A DNA stretch of 64,000 nucleotides from NCBI GenBank assembly GCA_963576565.1, contig OY755047.1:1550001-1614000 (forward strand), read 5' to 3'. A program made the position numbers and the translations under genes. Shown here piece after piece: positions 33,608-44,090 of the stretch. Each line of letters starts with the position of its first letter. Within the stretch, counting starts at the first letter, position 1. Below the pieces are notes generated by a model that saw nothing but the letters and a program-made list of their open reading frames with translations, was not told the DNA's origin and did not search any database. The DNA comes from Aspidapion aeneum (lineage: Eukaryota > Arthropoda > Insecta > Coleoptera > Brentidae).

Positions 33608-33811
33608 ATGACAGAGGATGAGAAACCCAACATATTAAAAGTGATTTTAGTTTTCGGATTTTTTGGACTCCTGTTTTTTTGGATTTTTCACAAACCCTCA
33701 GAAGTGGTGTCGTTTATTATTTGTATTTCTCTCTTAGATTTTTTCGACCTTTTTCACCACATTGTGTCTGTTAATTTCCTGTGTTTTTTGTTAGCGCATT
33801 CAACTTTTTAA
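33608..33811 (+). CDS. Putative 67-aa membrane protein, array member 8
   Basis: Like member 5, but the end is changed: FLCFLLAHSTF replaces FLWFLLV, because the array breaks off at about 33795 and the frame reads into flanking DNA before its stop. Confidence 0.35.
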   Translation: MTEDEKPNILKVILVFGFFGLLFFWIFHKPSEVVSFIICISLLDFFDLFHHIVSVNFLCFLLAHSTF

Positions 33812-33925
33812 TGTAAGTAATGGTATCCACCACCATCATCCCCCCCTCCACCTCCCTGTCAGTGGCGTGCATTAATTTGCTTTATTTGTTATAAATATTC
33901 GATAAAATGTAACTATATATGTGCT

Positions 33926-34114
33926 CAGTGGCGTATATAGAAAAAAGTTTCGGGGGGGGGGGCCGAGACAGTTTTGGGGGGGGCCCGAGACCTCATGAGG
34001 CCGTATTTTATGCTATTTTATGTTTGTATTCATGAAATATGTGGAAAATATCTAAAAAAAATTTAGCTTCGGGGGGGGCCCGGGCCCCCAGGCCCCCCCA
34101 TATATACGCCACTG
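33926..34114. mobile_element. hAT-type MITE, 189 bp, 8-bp duplication
   Basis: The ends CAGTGGCGTATATAG and TATATACGCCACTG are inverted. TATGTGCT and CATGTGCT flank it (7 of 8 match), as for hAT elements. G-runs near the left and C-runs near the right make a GC-rich foldback. Relatives: 36920-37075 and 52191-52340. Confidence 0.85.
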
Positions 34115-34336
34115 CATGTGCTAGTTAAAGTCGATTTCTCACAAATTTGGTAATTTACAGATTCCACCTTTCTCTATAGTGGGCAGAATTAATTTTAACC
34201 ACGCATGGATTCATAAATATTCGTGTGCAAGGGACGCGAACAAACCACGCGATGCCTCCTTGCTCTGTCTCTCTCATTCTGCAAAATAGAGATGCGTGAT
34301 AATGCAGTATATGCAATTAATTTGTGCTTAGAAATA

Positions 34337-35402
34337 TATATTATATATTTATCGGTTTCACAACGTTCTACGTCTTCCGATACCCAATCTCCACTCGTTT
34401 CTGTTTGCCAATAATTCATCGTCTAGGCCTCTTATTCTTATTTCACTGTCTATTCCTTCTCTCCAGCTTCTCCTTGGCCGTCCTCGTTTTCTTCGGCCAG
34501 TTGGTTTCCATTGTAGTATTTGTTTAGGTAGTCTTTCATCATTCATTCTTTGTTCATGTCCGTACCACACCAGTTGCTTTGTTCTTATATCATCCACTAA
34601 AGTACGTTCCCCCACTGTCATAATTTCTCTTATTCTTTGATTTGTAACTCTTTCTCTTTTGGATTTCCCTGCTGCTCTTCTCCAATAGTCCATCTCCGTA
34701 GCGGAACACATTTTTTCTGTTCTATCCTTGATTGGCCATACTTCTGAGCCATATGTAATAATACTTTTTACAATGGTGTTATATATAAGCTTTTTGTTAT
34801 GTTTTGATAAAGTTATTGCTTTTCTTCCTTGTACGTTTCGATCTTTTATAGCTTTGTCTAGTGTTCCGTCAGCTGTAATTTTTAGACCTAAGTATTTATA
34901 CTCATCACAGGACTGAATTCGCTGCCCGGTATTTAAGATTAAATCCTGTTTCATTCCACCGATACACATATACTCTGTCTTATTGAGATTAACCTCTAGT
35001 TCCCACTTATTATACTCTTCTATTAGTTTTCGTGTCATATATTCGAAGTCGTCATAATCCTGAGCCACTACTATCTGATCATCGGCGAAGCATAAAGTAT
35101 ACAAGGTGGTTTCGTCCAACGGAATTCCCATGTTCTGGCATTTTCTCTTCCATACTTTAAGGACTTGTTCGAAGTATATCTTGAAGAGCGTAGGCGAGAT
35201 ACAGCAACCTTGTTTAAGACCTTTATTTACTTAAAAGCCTTTGGTTAGTTTTGCTTTTATTTTAACTTTTGCCTTACTATTGCGGTATAACTCTTTGATG
35301 GCCTTAATCAGTTGTACGCTTATGTTTGTGTTTTCCAACGCTTTCCAAAGTAGATTTAGTGGTATACTATCATATGCCTTCTGCAAATCGACATAAAGCA
35401 GA
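34337..35402 (-). mobile_element. 5'-truncated RTE LINE with 12-bp duplication, next to exon 2
   Basis: TGCTTAGAAATA flanks it (34325-34336 and 35403-35414). It carries the C-terminal half of the RTE reverse transcriptase on the minus strand and ends with the usual TATAT tail. Its right edge lies only 41 bp from the first base of exon 2. The branch region (GCTAAAC) and pyrimidine tract stay intact. Confidence 0.9.
34358..35402 (-). pseudogene. RTE reverse transcriptase, C-terminal part
   Basis: The minus-strand frame begins LLYVDLQKAYDSIPLNLL and has one internal stop (TAA in place of CAA, near 35233-35235). It continues CCISPTLFKIY, then FADDQIVVAQD (catalytic Asp pair), KYLGLKITADGTL, and ends GRRRTL at 34358. 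The longest open part is 34358-35131 (257 codons). A deletion between GRKAITL and SKHNKK is visible when compared with the copy at 41770-43439. No endonuclease part is present. Confidence 0.9.
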
Positions 35403-35443
35403 TGCTTAGAAATAAACACAGCTAAACTTATTTTTTTTTACAG

Positions 35444-35566
35444 GAACGATACTGGTTTGATCAGCACCCTCCAAAACAACCTATAGTGGCGGATTTAATC
35501 ATCCCCACCAATGAAAATGGATTCAAGAATGACAGAAAAAATTCGAACGAATCCAACTCTTCAGAG
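35444..35566 (+). CDS. Coding exon 2 of the host gene
   Basis: It encodes 41 residues, ERYWFDQHPPKQPIVADLII onward, ending NSSE before the donor GTATGT. Phase 0 at both ends, acceptor TTTTTTTTTACAG. It can follow exon 1a (ending KKTE) or the putative MVQ exon equally well. The start (Arg-Tyr-Trp-Phe with a Pro-Pro-Lys-Gln-Pro stretch) looks conserved in type but I know no named domain for it. The Asn/Ser-rich end is probably disordered. Confidence 0.75.
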
Positions 35567-35881
35567 GTATGTACAAACTGATTTTTAAGATATTTAATAA
35601 ATATTAGGCAATAAAAAATAGGTCGTGGTTATATTTTCAAAAGCGTAGTTTTCAAAAACAACTTTTTCAAAAAACATTTTTTACAGAGGAAAATTTTTTT
35701 AAACAAAAGACATTTATAAAAAAAATCGTTTTTTTTTAAATTTTTTAATTCAAAACTTATTTTTTTGAAAAGCAACTTTTACGAAAAACATTGTTGGGAA
35801 AAAAATTCCAAATCTTTTTTGAAAAACATTTTTTTGAAATAAAAGTCAAATGTTTATCAATTGTTAACAAATCTTTATTTT
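35567..35881. other. Intron 2 start, A/T low-complexity
   Basis: Runs of TTTTTCAAAAAAC-like words, the same simple-sequence style as 14396-14520, 48640-48840, 50660-50820 and 59440-59700. Nothing else. Confidence 0.6.
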
Positions 35882-36021
35882 AGCTCACACTACTACTATA
35901 CTATAGTAGCGGTGAGCTAATTTTTTCGAAAAAAAAAAAAGTTGCTCCGATTTTAAAATTTTTTATATATCTTTGCGTTTCAGATGATTTTGAAACTTTT
36001 TTGTTGCGCCGTCTGTCTGTG

Positions 36022-36072
<51 letters not shown>

Positions 36073-36623
36073 ATGTCTGTAACGACCAACGCGCATAATT
36101 CTAAAACCGCTTGCCCGATTTTAATGAAATTTGGTACCTAGGCTAGGTTTTGGGTCGAGATGGTCCCATTTAAAAATGAACAAAATCTACTAACACAAGC
36201 CAAATAAAAGGGTGGGGGAAGATTTCAAAAATTAGAGTTTATGTAAAAATATGGCGTGTATGATATCAAACGAACGGTAATTGAGTCTGGAGTTAAACAA
36301 AATACATTTTAGTTTATTTAAAAAAAAGGGGTGGGGGTAAATTTCAAAAATTAAAGTTTAAGTGGAAATATGGCGTGTGTGATATCCAACGAAAGGTAAT
36401 TGAGTCTAGAGTTAAACGAAATACATTTTAGTTTAAAAAAAAGGGTAGGGGTAAATTTTAAAAATTAGAGTTTAAGTCAAAACATGGCTTGTGTGGTATC
36501 AAACGAAAGGTAATTGAGTCTGGAATTGAATAAAATATATTTCAGTTTTTAGTAATATTTGCTCACACGTACACTAAAACTATAGTACCTAGTGTGAGCT
36601 TAAGTGCCCATAAATTGGCAGAG
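35882..36623 (-). mobile_element. Element B (copy 2), CTGT/CAGA-carrying, TATTTT duplication
   Basis: Inverted orientation relative to copy 1. TATTTT lies on both sides (35876-35881 and 36624-36629), which is AAAATA on the element's strand. It has terminal hairpins (AGCTCACACTAC and CTAGTGTGAGCT), about 17 CTGT units at 36012-36078, and three internal stretches with GTGATATC-type words and GGGTGGGGG. Confidence 0.85.
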
Positions 36624-36689
36624 TATTTTTATTAGTAAATATTGACTAATGCTTAAAAAACGTTACTAAATATTACCAAATCTCTATAG

Positions 36690-36891
36690 GAGGACCTTCA
36701 CTACGGCCCGGGCATAGTAAACAAGCTCAAAAACAAATATCTGAGCCTAGCTCTAAGAGAAGCTGCTTCTAGACCTACCATTTTAAGAAAAGCTACCAGT
36801 TTGGAGAATCTTCTGGAGGAAAATGGTGGGAGCGAGGAAAAAATGTCTGGTGGGCGGTTGTTTAGAAGCAGAGGAGGGGAAGCGGGACCAG
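36690..36891 (+). CDS. Coding exon 3 of the host gene
   Basis: It encodes EDLHYGPGIVNKLKNKYLSL, then ALREAASRPTILRKATSLEN and LLEENGG, ending GGEAGPG. Phase 0 start, one base left over at the donor GTTAGT. The basic, Leu-rich KLKNKYLSLALRE stretch could form an amphipathic helix, and RKATSLENLLEE has the form of a phosphorylatable Ser next to a helix. It is one of the more conserved-looking parts of the protein. Clear protein-like composition against the AT-rich introns supports it as a true exon. Confidence 0.85.
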
Positions 36892-36919
36892 GTTAGTAAG
36901 GTTTTCTTTTTAAATAAAA

Positions 36920-37075
36920 TAAATAATCATGGGTGCCCCTAAGGGGGAGGGGGCTCGGCCCTGCCCCCTTTTAATAAAAATATAAATTAGCGTAAAATAC
37001 GGCATCATGGAGTCTCGGGCCTTCTCAATGACTCTCGCCCGCCCCCCCCAAGACATGGGTGCGCCACTGAAATAA
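36920..37075. repeat. hAT-like MITE remnant in intron 3
   Basis: GGGTGCCCCTAAGGGGG at the left and GGTGCGCCACTG at the right, with TACGGCATCATGG in the middle, match a degraded relative of 33926-34114. 37076-37277 holds nothing recognised. Confidence 0.6.
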
Positions 37076-37277
37076 TATTGAAAAATAAAAGTAGTTTATG
37101 CGCAAATTAAATTAATTTACCAAGCTTTTCCCATGTCGAATTTTTTGTTTATTTGAAATCTATTAAGTAGGTGTTTATTTCACACTCTGATTTTAACAAT
37201 TGTGTAAAAGTCTTGAAGCAAATAAAAATGTTAGTTCTGATACCCCATATTATGAATTACAAGTGAATTCTACTACA

Positions 37278-38270
37278 CTACTACGATATCGGTTTAGAAC
37301 GTTTTTCTACGTTGTCCGACGCCTATTCTCCACCTCCTTCGATCCTGACAATCATCTTGCGTCAGGTTTTTTGACTCTTGTCCGACGCTTATTCTTCACC
37401 TCCTTCGATCCTGACAATCATCTTCTGTCAGGTTTTTTTGACTCATTGATCTTTAGATTGACTGTTGCCATTCCAGTTTAGGACGCCCTCTTTTTCTGCG
37501 ACCTATTGGTTGCCATTCTAGGACCTGCTTTGGTAATTTTTCGTCGTTCATCCGTCGTACATGGCCGTACCATATCAGTTGTCTTTTAGTGATTTCATCC
37601 GCTTCCCTCGATTCCCATTCTTTCTTTTATGATCTCATTTCTTATATGATCCAGATATTCTCATTGATCTTCTTATTGCATCCATTTCGACACTTTCCAT
37701 TCTTGCTTTGTATTTTTCTGTTACGCGACAAGTCTCTATTCCATACAACAGCGTGCTTTTCACCATTGTTTCATATATGTTAAATTTTACATTCTTTTTT
37801 ATCTCTCTGCTCCATAAAATACTGTTAAGACAACCAATAACCTTTTTTGCTTTCACTATTCTTTTTTCCAGTTCTTTACAGTCTGTTCCTGTCTTATCAA
37901 ATGTGACATCCAAGTATACATACTCATTGCATGGAGATATTGTTTGTCCATTGTCTACTCACTTGATTCGTTTCCAATACATAAGTACTGTGTCTTGTCC
38001 ATGTTCACTGTTAACCCCCACTTTTGGTATTCTTCCGTTAAGTTTCTCATCATATACTCCATGTCTTCTTTATCATTAGTTACAATTACTTGGTCGTCAG
38101 CAAACTGTAGTGCATATGGTAAATCGGTCGTTAAGTTGTATTCCCATGCCGTGTACTTTACGTTTCCAGTTTTTTAGAGCTACTGCGATATATATTTTAA
38201 AAAGAGTTGGAGAGATACAACCTCCCTGTCTTAAGCCTTTCGTTACCTGGAATTCTTTTTAAAGTTGATT
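37278..38270 (-). pseudogene. Second RTE-type LINE, degraded reverse transcriptase
   Basis: On the minus strand: FQVTKGLRQGGCISPTLFKI, a frameshift, QFADDQVIV with the catalytic pair, EEYQKWGLTVNMDKTQYLCI, then MVKSTLLYGIETCRVTEKYK, GRRKRGRPKLEWQQS and a C-terminus ending VGQRRKTF near 37296. Several stops and frameshifts are present. It is clearly distinct in sequence from the other RTE family of the window. Near its end a 66-bp segment is doubled (about 37313-37378 and 37379-37445). Confidence 0.85.
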
Positions 38271-38355
38271 TCCAATTTTAATTTTAGATTTTGACCCTTT
38301 GTAAAGTTTAGTGCATTATTTAAATTACACCCAGTATATATTTCTCCCCCTCCAG

Positions 38356-38560
38356 GTTGCCATCTGAATCGATACGCTCGCCAATCAAATCGCCAGGAAA
38401 TGAAGCGAGCCCGCTCCGTCGAGGCGATTTCTCGAAGACTGACAGGGGACAGTCCCCTGTCCCCCACGGGTCTAGTCCCACCGCATGTCAACAACAGACA
38501 GTCACTCCACGAGGAAATTCTGCTTGGAGCGGTGGAAATCGAGGAAAATCACGATATAAA
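38356..38560 (+). CDS. Coding exon 4 of the host gene
   Basis: Read after one base from exon 3 it gives GCHLNRYARQSNRQEMKRAR, then SVEAISRRLTGDSPLSPTG, and ends VEIEENHDIK with two bases left over. Acceptor TTTCTCCCCCTCCAG, donor GTAAGT (consensus). Arg-rich first half with an RARSVEAISRR motif, Ser-Pro sites in the middle, acidic end. No known domain. Its GC content is far above that of the introns. Confidence 0.85.
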
Positions 38561-38582
38561 GTAAGTATAAATGTGTTTCTAT

Positions 38583-39062
38583 ATAATGGACAATTTAGTT
38601 CCTAATATCGGACAGTTCTCATTATCGGACAGTTCCTATAATCGGACAGTTCTTATAATCGGACAGTTCTCATAATCGGACAGTTCTTATAATCGGACAG
38701 TTCTCATAATCGGACAGTTCTCATAATAGGACAGTTCCTATAATCGTACAGTTCCTATAATCGGACAGTTCCTATAATCGGACAGTTCCTATAATCGGAC
38801 AGTTTCTATAATCGGACAGTTCCTATAATCGGACAGTTTCTATATTCGGACAGTTCCTATTATCGGACAGTTCCTATTATCGGACAGTTCCTATAATCGG
38901 ACAGTTCCTATAAACGGACAGTTCCTATAACCTGGGAGTTCTTATTACCGGACAGTTCCTATAATCGGACAGTTCCTATAATCGGACAGTTCTAATTATC
39001 GGACACGTTCTATAATCGGAGAGTTCCCATAATCGGACAATTTCTATAATCGGACATTTCCT
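38583..39062. repeat. 17-bp minisatellite TTCCTATAATCGGACAG
   Basis: About 28 units in tandem, with C/T changes (TTCTCATAATCGGACAG, TTTCTATAATCGG) and a few single-base variants. It starts 22 bp after the exon 4 donor. The unit resembles the sub-terminal GCGGACA part of the Tigger ends. Confidence 0.95.
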
Positions 39063-39766
39063 GCCTGGAAAACAGTAAATGAAATATAATATTTTTCTTA
39101 TCAATAAATGACTGAAATAAATAAATACTTTCCGAGATGCATTGCATTCTGTACCTATCATAACTCTACCTAATGTGTATTTTATTTAAAATACATGTAT
39201 GTATGTTTAGTATTTTTAAAGGAAGTGACAAGAGATAACAAAAGGTCAAACATACAATGAGGATATGAAATTTTTTTAGAGTAAATAACAGTGTTGTCGC
39301 TGTTATTACAAAAATGGTAACAAAAATTGTATTCCCTAAAAAGAATTGAGATAAAAGCATAACCAAGTTCTCCAATGTCCAATACACAATCACAAAAAAA
39401 AAATATTCCTTATTTTGCCAAAGCTCAGCTCTCTAGCGTTTTTGGAAGTGGGCAATATTACTTTTACAGAACATTACATGTATGGGGGGGGGGGCTAGTA
39501 AATTAAAATTTTGGGGTTTTTGATTGATTGCATGTCTGAAAGTACAAGTAGAATTTTGATAATCTTTTTTGATCACCACCAAAAAATATAAAACAATGTG
39601 CCCAACAAAAATAAAATAAACTGTTTCAAGCCATTGGCCGTGCCGTGTTGGCTGCCTACTATATAACCAGACGTAACTACGGATCGATTTTATTAGACTA
39701 GGCCATGCAGTGTGAATTTAATAAACAGAAGTAATAGATTCCAATGAAATACTTCTTTACTTTACT
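39063..39766. repeat. Intron 4 with fragments of families F and G
   Basis: 39218-39390 matches part of foldback F (AAAAAGAATTGAGATAAAAG, CCAAGTTCTCCAATG). 39418-39530 matches G (CTCTAGCGTTTTTGGAAGTG, a G-run near 39485-39497). Nothing recognised in 39063-39217 or 39531-39766. Confidence 0.55.
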
Positions 39767-40208
39767 CCCTTAACCGGACGCGAACCTCTGACAATGGGAC
39801 GGAGCGCTGCACGACATAAGCATAAATATTATGTAGTATGTTGGCAACAACGCACTCTGCAGCCGGGGATTTCCCTCTTTCCGTGTTAATGCGGAGACTA
39901 AATACTTCTGTGGTATTTACAATATATTTTATTCGGTGGGACTGCTGTGTTTTATTTTTATTGTTCAGTTGGGTAGTAATAGATCTCTTTGAAGTGATGC
40001 CTAGTAAAAAAGTTGTTAACATTTCGGATAAGGAACAACTATCAGGACGAAAGGTCGCTGAAAAATTTAATAACGGAAAAACTCAAGCAGCGGAAATTGT
40101 TAATAAATATAAATTAAAATTTCGCTGTTCTCTCTCATAAGCGGACACCTCCAATAAGCGGACAAAATCGACGAAACCGTGAGTGTCCGCTTATAGGAGG
40201 TTTCACTG
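39767..40208 (+). mobile_element. Tigger/pogo-type element (copy 3), left end missing
   Basis: It begins abruptly inside the family's leader (CCCTTAACCGGACGCGAACC). It has a transposase start fragment (MPSKKVVNISDKEQLSGRKV, ATG near 39997) and ends GGAGGTTTCACTG before TA. The left terminus and the catalytic domain are lost. Confidence 0.8.
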
Positions 40209-40852
40209 TAGTCTATTTAATAAGGGATCGGAGAAGCATTTAGCTGAAGATGCCCATGGTCTCCCCATAAAATTCGGTTGTGCATTATCCTCTCCTCCCT
40301 GGAACTCACCGAGGTTTTATCCTGTTTTTAAAAAAAAATACTAAAATTAATGTGAGGAAATAAGATTACTAAAAGCTTTTGTTGCTTGTTTACACAAAAA
40401 CACAAAAATTACACAAAGTGACTAAGAAAATGTTGACTAATTTTTAGTGTTTTATTTTTTAAAAGATAAAGCAATACTTTAAAACCAAAACTAACTGAAT
40501 AAAATTCGAACTTTGGCAACAATATTTTTGTTGTAACAATAGTAAGAGAATCATAAGATATTATAATACATTTGTTTAATGCAAAACATTTAACTCTTTT
40601 CTCATTTTTGTGCATATAATGTGACACTTTTATTATTATAAGTGTATATACAATTAAATCTATCATAAAAATGTACAGTTGGCGTATTCAGGAACTTGAG
40701 AAATAAAATTTTTTGTGGTGTTCGTGGTTTTTCATACAAAAAAAAATACGGGTCTGGAAGACTTTTAGTAATTTGACCACATATTTTTCTGTAGGTAATT
40801 ATTTGTGAATTATATTTTAATTGCTTTTAAGTAAGTATTAAGTAAGAATTAT
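40209..40852. other. Intron 4, nothing recognised
   Basis: AT-rich. A minus-strand frame at 40409-40666 (85 codons) has no recognisable features and is probably chance. Confidence 0.5.
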
Positions 40853-41769
40853 AGGGGAGGATGGGGTAAGTTTGGACACAGAGAGACTAAGGACAGTCGT
40901 TTTGTTCTAGGCTAGACATGGAAGCGAAATAAAGACCCCCAGCTTGCCAAAGGTGGTGTAGTCGTCGCGATTTAGATATAACATGTTGTTCACATTGGAG
41001 TCCTAAAAAAATTTTTGAGTTTTTGACCTTGGGGGGTCTGCACCAAAAAGTTTTTTGTTAAATTACTTGGTCCCTGTACATTTTAGAAAAAAAGTTTTAA
41101 ACAAAAGTTGAAGATAATAAAATTCCCTACAAAAAACCTACTGTACGTTTTTTATCAGACGAATGGTTTTCCAGTTATGACGCTAAACATTTCGTCGCCA
41201 TTTTGGATTTTGACCAATTTTTTTATTTAGTGTATTTTAACTTTGAAATGCTTATTTTTGAGAAAATGTGTAATAACATAAAATAAAGACCAACTAATAG
41301 CCTATAAAATAAGACATCAATGAGTTATCTGGATAGTACCCTTGCTGAGATACGAACCCTGAAGTGTTAGCAGTACACCCGTTTCCTATGTATTTCCATA
41401 GTATATGCAAAATAAACCGAAATTATTCAGTTTTATGACATTTTCTCAACAGGTAATCATTTTACAGAAAGTGTGTAATTAACTTTATTATAGAAAATTA
41501 AATTATCTTTTAAACGATCACCGAAGTGTGCCAAGTTCATGGTTAGCACTTAATTGGTCTCCGTATATTGGGGTTATTTTTTAAGATCACGAAAAAAAAT
41601 ATGTTTTTTAGGTTTTATTCAGTTTTCAAAAAAACTAAGCATTTTAGGGAAAAATGTTAAAATACCTTTTTAGAGAAAATTAAACGGCGTATTACAAGGA
41701 TTCATTTGTTTTGAGGTACTAAGAATATTTTTATGAAACGGGTGGCTCGGTATTTCCTTTTGGTGTACA

Positions 41770-43439
41770 GGTTAGGAAATACCGGGAAGTGCTTGGGAAA
41801 TACTAGGAAATACCATTGAAGTTTGAAGAAATACTGGGAAATACCGTAGATATTACACCGTAGGTATTTCCTTGAATGGAATGAGCATTTTAAAAAACTT
41901 TTAACTGAAGATAGAGCAGAATTCAAGGAAGACGCAAGAGACAATATAATTAGAACGATGGGATCTCCAGTACCCCTCACAATCTCTGAGGTCAAAAACG
42001 TGTGCACAACCTTAAAAAGCGGTAAATCTGCCGGACCCGGAAATGAACCGAACTTATTAAATATGGCACTGAAGAACTGTTTTGGAGATTACGGAATCTT
42101 TTCCAAAAATATTTAAAAGGAACTGTAGTCCCAACTGAGTGGAAAACGTCATATATATCCACAATACACAAAAAAGGAAGGAAAGATATATGTGACAATT
42201 ATAGAGGTATATCTGTGACTAGTACGCTAAGCAGAATATACGGTAAAATAATAAGAAATAAAGTAAAGAGCAAATATAAAGACATGGAGGCAGAAGAACA
42301 AGCTGGTTTCAGGGCGGGTAGATCGACTTCAGATCATCTCTTTTGTATAACCCAAGTTATTGAAAAGAAAATGGCATACGGACAAGAGCTGCATCTGCTT
42401 TATGTGGATTTGCAGAAGGCATATGATAGTATACGACTAAATCTACTTTGACAAGCGTTGGAAAACACAAACAAAAGCGTACAACTAATTAAGGCCATCA
42501 AAGAGTTATACCGCAATAGTAAGGCAAAAGTTAAAATAAAAGCAAAACTAACCAAAGGCTTTCAAGTAAATAAAGGTCTTAAACAAGGTTGCTGTATCTC
42601 GCCTACGCTCTTCAAGATATACTTGGAACAAGTCCTTAAAGTATGGAAGAGAAAATGCCAAAACATGGGAATTCCGTTGGACGAAACCACTTTGTATACT
42701 TTATGTTTCGCCGATGATCAGATAGTAGTGGCTCAGGATTATGACGACCTCGAATATATGACACGAAAACTAATAGAAGAGTACAATAAGTGGGGACTAG
42801 AGGTGAATATTAATAAGACAGAGTATATGTGTATCGGTGGAATGAAACAGGATCTAATCTTAAATACCGGGCAGCGAATTCACTCCTGTGATGAGTATAA
42901 ATACTTACAAAAATTACAGCTGACGGAACACTAGACAAAGCTATAAAAGATCGAAACGTACAAGGAAGAAAAGCACTAACTTTATTAAATGGAATAATTT
43001 GGGACCAAAGTATATCAAAACATAACAAAAAGCTTATATATAACACCATTGTAAAAAGTATTATTACATACGGCTTCCGCTACGGAGATGGACTATTGGA
43101 AAAGAGCAGCAGGGAAATCAAAAAGACAAAGAGTTACAAATCAAAGAATAAGAGAAATTATGACAGTGGGTGAACATACTTTAGTGGATGATATAAGAAC
43201 AAAACAACTGGTGTGGTACGGACATGTACAAAGAATGAATGATGAAAGACTACCTAAACAAATACTACAATGGAAACCAACTGGCCGAAGAAAACGAGGA
43301 CGGCCAAGGAGAAGCTGGAGAGAAGGAATAGACAGTGAAATAAGAATAAGAGGCCTAGATGATGAATTATGGGCAAACAGAAACGAGTGGAGATTGGGTA
43401 TCGGAAGACGTAGAACATTGTGAAACCGATAAATATATA
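41770..43439 (+). mobile_element. 5'-truncated RTE LINE with 21-bp duplication
   Basis: A perfect 21-bp direct repeat, from GGTATTTCC to TGGTGTACA, flanks it (41749-41769 and 43440-43460). It is the longest copy of this RTE family in the window. The first 100 bp repeat GGAAATACC words and look unrelated to LINE coding sequence. The tail ends GATAAATATATA. Confidence 0.9.
41868..43423 (+). pseudogene. RTE reverse transcriptase with several breaks
   Basis: Order: EWNEHFKKLLTEDRAEFKED, TLKSGKSAGPGNEPN (a frameshift between here and 42110), TEWKTSYISTIHKKGRKDIC, AEEQAGFRAGRSTSDHLFCI, LYVDLQKAYDSIRLNLL, a TGA stop at 42449-42451, LKQGCCISPTLFKIY, FADDQIVVAQDYDD, a frameshift near 42908, LLNGIIWDQSISKHNKK, a deletion near 43073, then the C-terminal region ending GRRRTL. 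The region upstream, including the endonuclease, is absent. Dead copy. Confidence 0.9.
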
Positions 43440-43520
43440 GGTATTTCCTTTTGGTGTACAAAAATCGGCGATCGAGCCACCCCTCAGGTAAAAGTGTCCG
43501 AACTCACCCCATCCTCCCCT

Positions 43521-44090
43521 AAGCCATAGGTCTGAGTGGCATTACCATACTTGTTTGCTATAACAAAGATTAAATAATTAAAATTCCAGTTACTTAGTTG
43601 AAAATTACCCTTTCTTGGTGACACAGGTGCGTGCAAGTAGTGCAAAAATATAAGAGATGTATTTTTAAACAAATACCTATGTGTAAAGTATAATGTAAGA
43701 GTTTCTTAAAATTTTATATACAATATTTAATTGGATACTTTCTTCTGAAAAAGGTAACTTATTTTTGTTTTTTTTTACCTTCCTAGGCCGCGTAAGAATG
43801 GCTAGAAAAGATACATTTTTTGTTGCGAAAATGTATTTTTGACCTATTAGTGCAGGCGCTGTAGGTAGTTGACTATGCAAAATATGAGGACCGCACTTTG
43901 ACAGTGGATTCTAGCTGAGAATAGGTCACAGATTAACGATCTGAATATTGCTAAGCCAGGTTTTGGTCCAATTTTTTTATCCCCTGTCCTCTTATAGTCG
44001 GGTTCAAATTTTCTACATGTTGATGCCCTAAAGCCACAATGACAGAGAAATTAATCAAAAAATAAAATTATATTAACCCACAGACCTAAA
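43521..44090. repeat. Intron 4 with repeat A fragment
   Basis: 43778-43860 carries TTACCTTCCTAGGCCGCGTA and GGCTAGAAAAGATACATTTT of family A. The rest is unassigned. Confidence 0.5.

Larger units (their letters stand above)
31642..33800 (+). repeat. 983-bp tandem duplication carrying the small ORFs
   Basis: Block 1 (31642-32624) and block 2 (32625-33607) match almost base for base from about 31850 on, and a third partial copy runs to about 33795. Each block has four landmarks: intact ORF, frameshifted ORF, a non-coding part with AACTTTAGGTCTTTGCTTG, and the ATC-start ORF. Confidence 0.9.
40853..43520. mobile_element. TIR element with AGGGGAGGATGGGG ends, hosting repeat D and an RTE
   Basis: The left end AGGGGAGGATGGGGTAAG and the right end CTCACCCCATCCTCCCCT are inverted, followed by GTTTGGACAC and GTGTCCGAA. 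The interior from about 41000 to 41700 is repeat D. The RTE copy 41770-43439 was inserted later, since its duplicated target lies inside. GGGTGGCTCG and CGAGCCACCC on either side of the RTE are arms of a former hairpin. No transposase frame seen. Confidence 0.75.

Noticed and set aside
38243..38494. Minus-strand frame of 83 codons overlapping exon 4
   Set aside because: Antisense shadow of a GC-rich coding exon.
42810..43461. Minus-strand frames across the RTE copy
   Set aside because: Antisense shadows of the LINE reverse transcriptase.
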